A stretch of 53,282 bases of DNA from NCBI GenBank assembly GCA_021772095.1, contig JADYXR010000246.1:1-53282 (forward strand). Direction: 5' to 3'. Made by a program: the position numbers and the translations under genes. Below the pieces are notes generated by a model that was not told where the DNA came from, ran no database searches, and saw only the letters and a program-made list of their open reading frames with translations. Source of the DNA: Candidatus Obscuribacter sp. (GTDB lineage: Bacteria > Cyanobacteriota > Vampirovibrionia > Obscuribacterales > Obscuribacteraceae). Positions 50,319 through 53,282 of the stretch are shown piece by piece (the stretch's first letter is position 1; the number at the start of each line of letters is the position of its first letter).

Positions 50319-51302
50319 TTAGTATTCGGCACCCAGAGGTCGAAGAGTAAGCTGTTTCGATTTGATGTTCTTCTTCGCTTTTTTGTTTAACTTCTGCGGC
50401 ACGTAGAATGTGACTGGAACCGGTTTATCACTTCGAGAAATTGTCTCGATCGGACCGACCGCCAAAATTGTCTTGAGCGGCTCGCCACCAATTGCGGTGG
50501 CGTCGTTATTGACGACTCGTTCACGCAGAGCGATCAGAGTTTGAGGCAATTCCATTTTCATGGCTTTGCGAATTATCCATTGCGGAACCGGCAGACCCGG
50601 GTCAACGTGCATCGAATATGTCACTTCGGTGGCTTGTCCGTTCTCACGGGGAGCCAGTGCCCATGTGCCGCTGAAGTCTTTTAGAGATCCTGCGATTCGT
50701 CTGAATTGAACGAACTCATGAAGCTTATAGTCCGACTCGACGGTATAAGAGATGAACGGAATCAGTGGAGGAAACACTTCCATTTTGCACTTCATTACTG
50801 AGCGTTCAGCGGAATCATGAATCATCTGCACATCTTTCATTCGCGGCGAAATTTTGCCGGCGAACTCATAAGGATTGGTCAGCACACGCCAGACATTGCT
50901 CGGCGTTTCGCCTATCAAAATCCGCGCAACGACGAAGCGATTGTGACCTTTGTCATCGGATTCGATGATCACGTCGCCTTCCTTCAAGCGTCTCCAATTG
51001 TCAATCTCGGCCTTGAGAATCTGCTGCGCTTTGTCGACTGCCGCTGCGCTTTTTTCGCTTTTCGTGTGGATAATTTTGTCACTGCTGGCTGCGGAAATTT
51101 TCTCGCTGCCGACTGCAGATGTTTTGTCGCTGCCACCAGAATGTTTTTCAGAACTTGCCGATTGAGTCGTAGTCAGACTCTTCTCTGCTACGGTCATGCC
51201 TGCATCCGCGCCGGAAGCCGCTGGTCTGGCACCTGCCGTAGGTGCGGAAAGAAAGCAGGTAAGAGTTAACGCAGCCAATGCTAGCGCCCGTGCGTAAAGC
51301 AT
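50319..51302 (-). CDS. Exported SRPBCC (START-like) domain protein
   Basis: 327 residues from the ATG at 51302 with GAGG nine bases upstream; an in-frame TTG at 51317 is less likely. A signal peptide (LALAALTLTCFLSAPTAGA) is followed by a Ser/Lys/Glu-rich stretch with five roughly eight-residue repeats of the SEK/SDK type (about 50-85). An SRPBCC/polyketide-cyclase-like domain follows (about 120-265): VVARILIGETPSNVWRVLTN, PRMKDVQMIHDSAERSVMKC, SGTWALAPRENGQATEVTYS. Such domains bind hydrophobic ligands in a deep cavity. Envelope-located by signal peptide; ligand unknown. The C-terminus is Lys-rich. Confidence 0.8.
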   Translation of the reverse strand: MLYARALALAALTLTCFLSAPTAGARPAASGADAGMTVAEKSLTTTQSASSEKHSGGSDKTSAVGSEKISAASSDKIIHTKSEKSAAAVDKAQQILKAEIDNWRRLKEGDVIIESDDKGHNRFVVARILIGETPSNVWRVLTNPYEFAGKISPRMKDVQMIHDSAERSVMKCKMEVFPPLIPFISYTVESDYKLHEFVQFRRIAGSLKDFSGTWALAPRENGQATEVTYSMHVDPGLPVPQWIIRKAMKMELPQTLIALRERVVNNDATAIGGEPLKTILAVGPIETISRSDKPVPVTFYVPQKLNKKAKKNIKSKQLTLRPLGAEY

Positions 51303-51639
51303 GAACAACAACCTCAATTCGGTTAAGTCAAATTTTTCTAGAACCAGCTGGCAATGCGGTTCTCATCAAGGTTCTTACCTCGATGATACTCTCTAATCCC
51401 CGAACCGTCCAGTTTTACCTAATTCTTACCTTGCATATAGCACAAAGAAGTTTGCCTAATGAAGCTATTTCGAAGAGGCCCTCCCGAAAGGGCCTCTTAC
51501 GAAACAGTGCATAAGACACGTACCTGATGACGCCTCGGGGTGAGCGATGTTCCGGCGGTTATATTTCTTAGAAGAACAGCCTAATTAGCTCTAGCTGTTG
51601 TACCTTGTTTCTAACGTATATATAAAACGAGGAAACATT
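51303..51639. other. Divergent intergenic region and pyruvate kinase leader
   Basis: 337 bases. It contains a strong hairpin, AAGAGGCCCT-CCCGAA-AGGGCCTCTT (51473-51498), not followed by a T-tract, about 140 bases before the pyruvate kinase start. It may regulate the pyk leader or end leftward antisense transcripts. No small ORF seen. Confidence 0.4.
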
Positions 51640-53085
51640 GTGGCGCGCACAAAAATTGTGGCAACCATCGGCCCCGCGTGTCGTAGCCCGGAGATGCTTC
51701 AGGCACTGATCGAAGAAGGCATGGATGTCGCTAGAATCAACTGCTCACATTCTGAGCATGAGTTCATCGGAGCACTGGTAGCCGACATTAGAGAAGTCAG
51801 TGCGCGTCTGGATAAACCAGTTGGCATTCTGCTCGATCTCTCCGGTCCCAAGCTCAGAACCGGCAAACTGGCCGAAGGCAAAGTACAGCTCGTTAAGGGT
51901 GCGAAGTTCACGCTCACCAGCAGAAAAGTGCCTGGTGATGTGAATTGCGTTGCCACTAATTACGAACCACTCTCACGCGAAGTCAGCGCGGACTGCAGCA
52001 TTCTGCTCGACGATGGCTTGATGGAACTGAAGGTGTTGTCAACGACAGACACTGATACCATCTGCGAAGTGGTGACTGGTGGCGAATTGAAGACGCACCA
52101 GGGCATCAACATTCCGGGTGTTCGTCTTTCCATTCCAGCCCTGACTGAAAAGGATCGTCTAGATCTGGCTTACGGACTGAAGTGCGAAGTAGACTTTGTG
52201 GCTCTCTCATTCGTTCGCGACGCACAGGACATTCTGGAACTGCGCGAATTGATGGCGGATCACTGGCCGGCGCCCATGGTTATCGCAAAACTCGAGAAAC
52301 CGGAAGCGATTGCCCAGCTCGATGAAATCTTGAACGTGACTGATGCCGTCATGATTGCCCGCGGCGATCTCGGTGTTGAGATGCCACCATGGGAAGTGCC
52401 ACCGATTCAAAAACTGATTACGCGCAAAGCAGTGGCTAAAGGGAAACCAGTAATCACGGCAACTCAGATGCTTGATTCGATGGTCGCCAATCCTAGACCA
52501 ACTCGGGCGGAAGCGTCTGACGTAGCCAACGCAATCTTTGATGGAACGGACGCAGTAATGCTTTCGGAAGAAACTGCCACAGGGCAATATCCACTTCTAG
52601 CTGTTCGAATGATGGAAAGAATTGCCACCACTGTCGAAGCCAGCCAATTGCAAAACCAACTGCGCAAAGAGCACGACGGCAGATCGACGGCATACGCAAT
52701 CGCGCACGCCGCCTGCGAGATGGCGGTCGACTTGAAGGCTCGAGTGATTGCGACGTTCACCAAATCCGGTGCCACGGCAAGATTGATTTCGCAGCTGCGC
52801 CCTCCGGTTTCGATCATCGCCTTGACTCAACACGGACACGTGTACAACCAGCTGACGCTGCTCTGGGGCACGACACCAATCATGCTTACCGAAGTCAGCG
52901 ATTCAATTTCTACATTGAATATGGTTGAACAAACTTTGCTCACCAAAGGTTTGGTTGCCGCAAAAGACAATATAGTAATCACCGGCGGTCTTCCGATCGC
53001 CGCTCGTGGACCGGCTAACTTCGTCAAGCTTTCAACAGTTTCGCCAAGACTGCCGACCAGCGATTGGGAACTCAAAGGCATCTAG
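51640..53085 (+). CDS. pyk: Pyruvate kinase
   Basis: 481 residues from the GTG at 51640, with GAGGA about seven bases upstream. It converts phosphoenolpyruvate and ADP to pyruvate and ATP, the last step of glycolysis. Motifs: ARTKIVATIGPACRSPEML, DVARINCSHSEHEF, ILLDLSGPKLRTG, the active-site MVIAKLEKPEAI and VMIARGDLGVEMPPWEVP, ATQMLDSM, RAEASDVANAIFDGTDAVMLSEETATGQYP, and a normal C-terminal regulatory domain (about 340-480). B domain present (about 70-165). Length typical of type I/II bacterial enzymes. ATP made here also feeds the many kinases of this genome. Confidence 0.96.
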   Translation: MARTKIVATIGPACRSPEMLQALIEEGMDVARINCSHSEHEFIGALVADIREVSARLDKPVGILLDLSGPKLRTGKLAEGKVQLVKGAKFTLTSRKVPGDVNCVATNYEPLSREVSADCSILLDDGLMELKVLSTTDTDTICEVVTGGELKTHQGINIPGVRLSIPALTEKDRLDLAYGLKCEVDFVALSFVRDAQDILELRELMADHWPAPMVIAKLEKPEAIAQLDEILNVTDAVMIARGDLGVEMPPWEVPPIQKLITRKAVAKGKPVITATQMLDSMVANPRPTRAEASDVANAIFDGTDAVMLSEETATGQYPLLAVRMMERIATTVEASQLQNQLRKEHDGRSTAYAIAHAACEMAVDLKARVIATFTKSGATARLISQLRPPVSIIALTQHGHVYNQLTLLWGTTPIMLTEVSDSISTLNMVEQTLLTKGLVAAKDNIVITGGLPIAARGPANFVKLSTVSPRLPTSDWELKGI

Positions 53086-53164
53086 TTCTGCGCACGCAGC
53101 GCCGGCTTGGTAGCTGTTTCATTTCCTGTTTGGCAACATCCCGATTGGCTGCTAGACTAGAGAT

Positions 53165-53282
53165 ATGAACAGATACCACACCACTGTATGGATCGGGATG
53201 ATGATGATCATCGCGATCACGATTGTGGCGTTCGGTGGCAATAACGCTCTCGTTCCGCTAGGAACAATCGCGTTGTTCGCAA
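53165..53282 (+). CDS. Small membrane protein, C-terminus cut by window edge
   Basis: Open frame from an ATG at 53165 to the window edge: MNRYHTTVWIGMMMIIAITI, then VAFGGNNALVPLGTIALFA. Two hydrophobic stretches suggest a membrane protein. Only a weak TAGAG lies upstream. It is 79 bases after pyk. Too short to assign. Confidence 0.5.
   Translation, partial: MNRYHTTVWIGMMMIIAITIVAFGGNNALVPLGTIALFA

Noticed and set aside
1..53282. tRNA, rRNA or mobile elements
   Set aside because: No tRNA-like T-arm sequence with fitting stems, no rRNA motif, no transposase or integrase seen in the intergenic regions read by eye; a covariance-model scan would be decisive.

Overview
The window looks like a chromosomal segment of a Gram-negative-type, respiring bacterium with many regulatory genes. 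The evidence is a KDO-8-phosphate synthase (lipopolysaccharide precursor), an NADH-quinone oxidoreductase operon, an ECF sigma / anti-sigma pair, many signal peptides, and multidomain signalling proteins mixing two-component and Ser/Thr-kinase parts. TPR-rich exported proteins, LuxR-type regulators, zinc-ribbon Ser/Thr kinases and a GH57 glucan enzyme are compatible with the non-photosynthetic cyanobacterial relatives (Vampirovibrionia/Melainabacteria, for example Obscuribacterales). That placement is inference; no rRNA or tRNA gene was seen that could settle it, and no transposase, phage gene or CRISPR array was recognised.

Layout, left edge to 15.4 kb. A leftward exported protein is cut by the window edge (1-224). 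A five-gene rightward run (642-7544) encodes two TPR proteins, two small membrane proteins and an exported beta-rich protein. Then come ubiX and rimM, a trehalose-6-phosphate-synthase-like GT20 enzyme, and a signalling cluster (10982-15440): a response regulator fused to a zinc ribbon and a Ser/Thr kinase, a HPt-REC-histidine kinase gene broken by one frameshift, a stand-alone LuxR DNA-binding domain, and a complete NarL-type response regulator.

15.6-22.3 kb is a leftward nuo operon in the order A-B-C-D-H-I-J-K, without E, F, G, L, M or N here. Three subunits carry unusual extensions: NuoC (N-terminal Ala/Pro-rich), NuoI (C-terminal Ala/Pro-rich) and NuoK (extra N-terminal membrane segments). 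22.3-29.4 kb holds a possible small ORF, rnc with a strong terminator, an exported coiled-coil protein, rpsA with a hairpin-rich leader and a terminator, and a large GAF-GAF-linker-HD-GYP protein.

29.6-35.0 kb is a membrane-protein / DUF4129 / DUF4350 / MoxR / DUF58 operon. It is followed by a GAF-LuxR regulator, an HExxH putative metallopeptidase, a PxpA-like protein and a TPR protein. 39.7-42.2 kb is an operon of ECF sigma factor, zinc-finger anti-sigma factor and CpxP/Spy-like periplasmic protein with a candidate autoregulatory promoter. The right part has an exported dual-specificity phosphatase, a LolA-like/double aspartic protease/TPR fusion next to kdsA, a YggU-family protein, an acidic protein of unknown function, a GH57 branching-enzyme-like protein, an exported SRPBCC (START-like) protein, pyruvate kinase, and the start of a small membrane protein cut by the right edge.

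A recurring non-coding feature is short degenerate tandem repeats just downstream of, or across, stop codons. They occur at five convergent gene junctions (about 35.0, 39.7, 43.1, 47.25 and 50.05 kb), and in at least three cases the repeat copies the last codons and the stop. Two other convergent junctions (23.7 and 26.3 kb) have ordinary intrinsic terminators instead.
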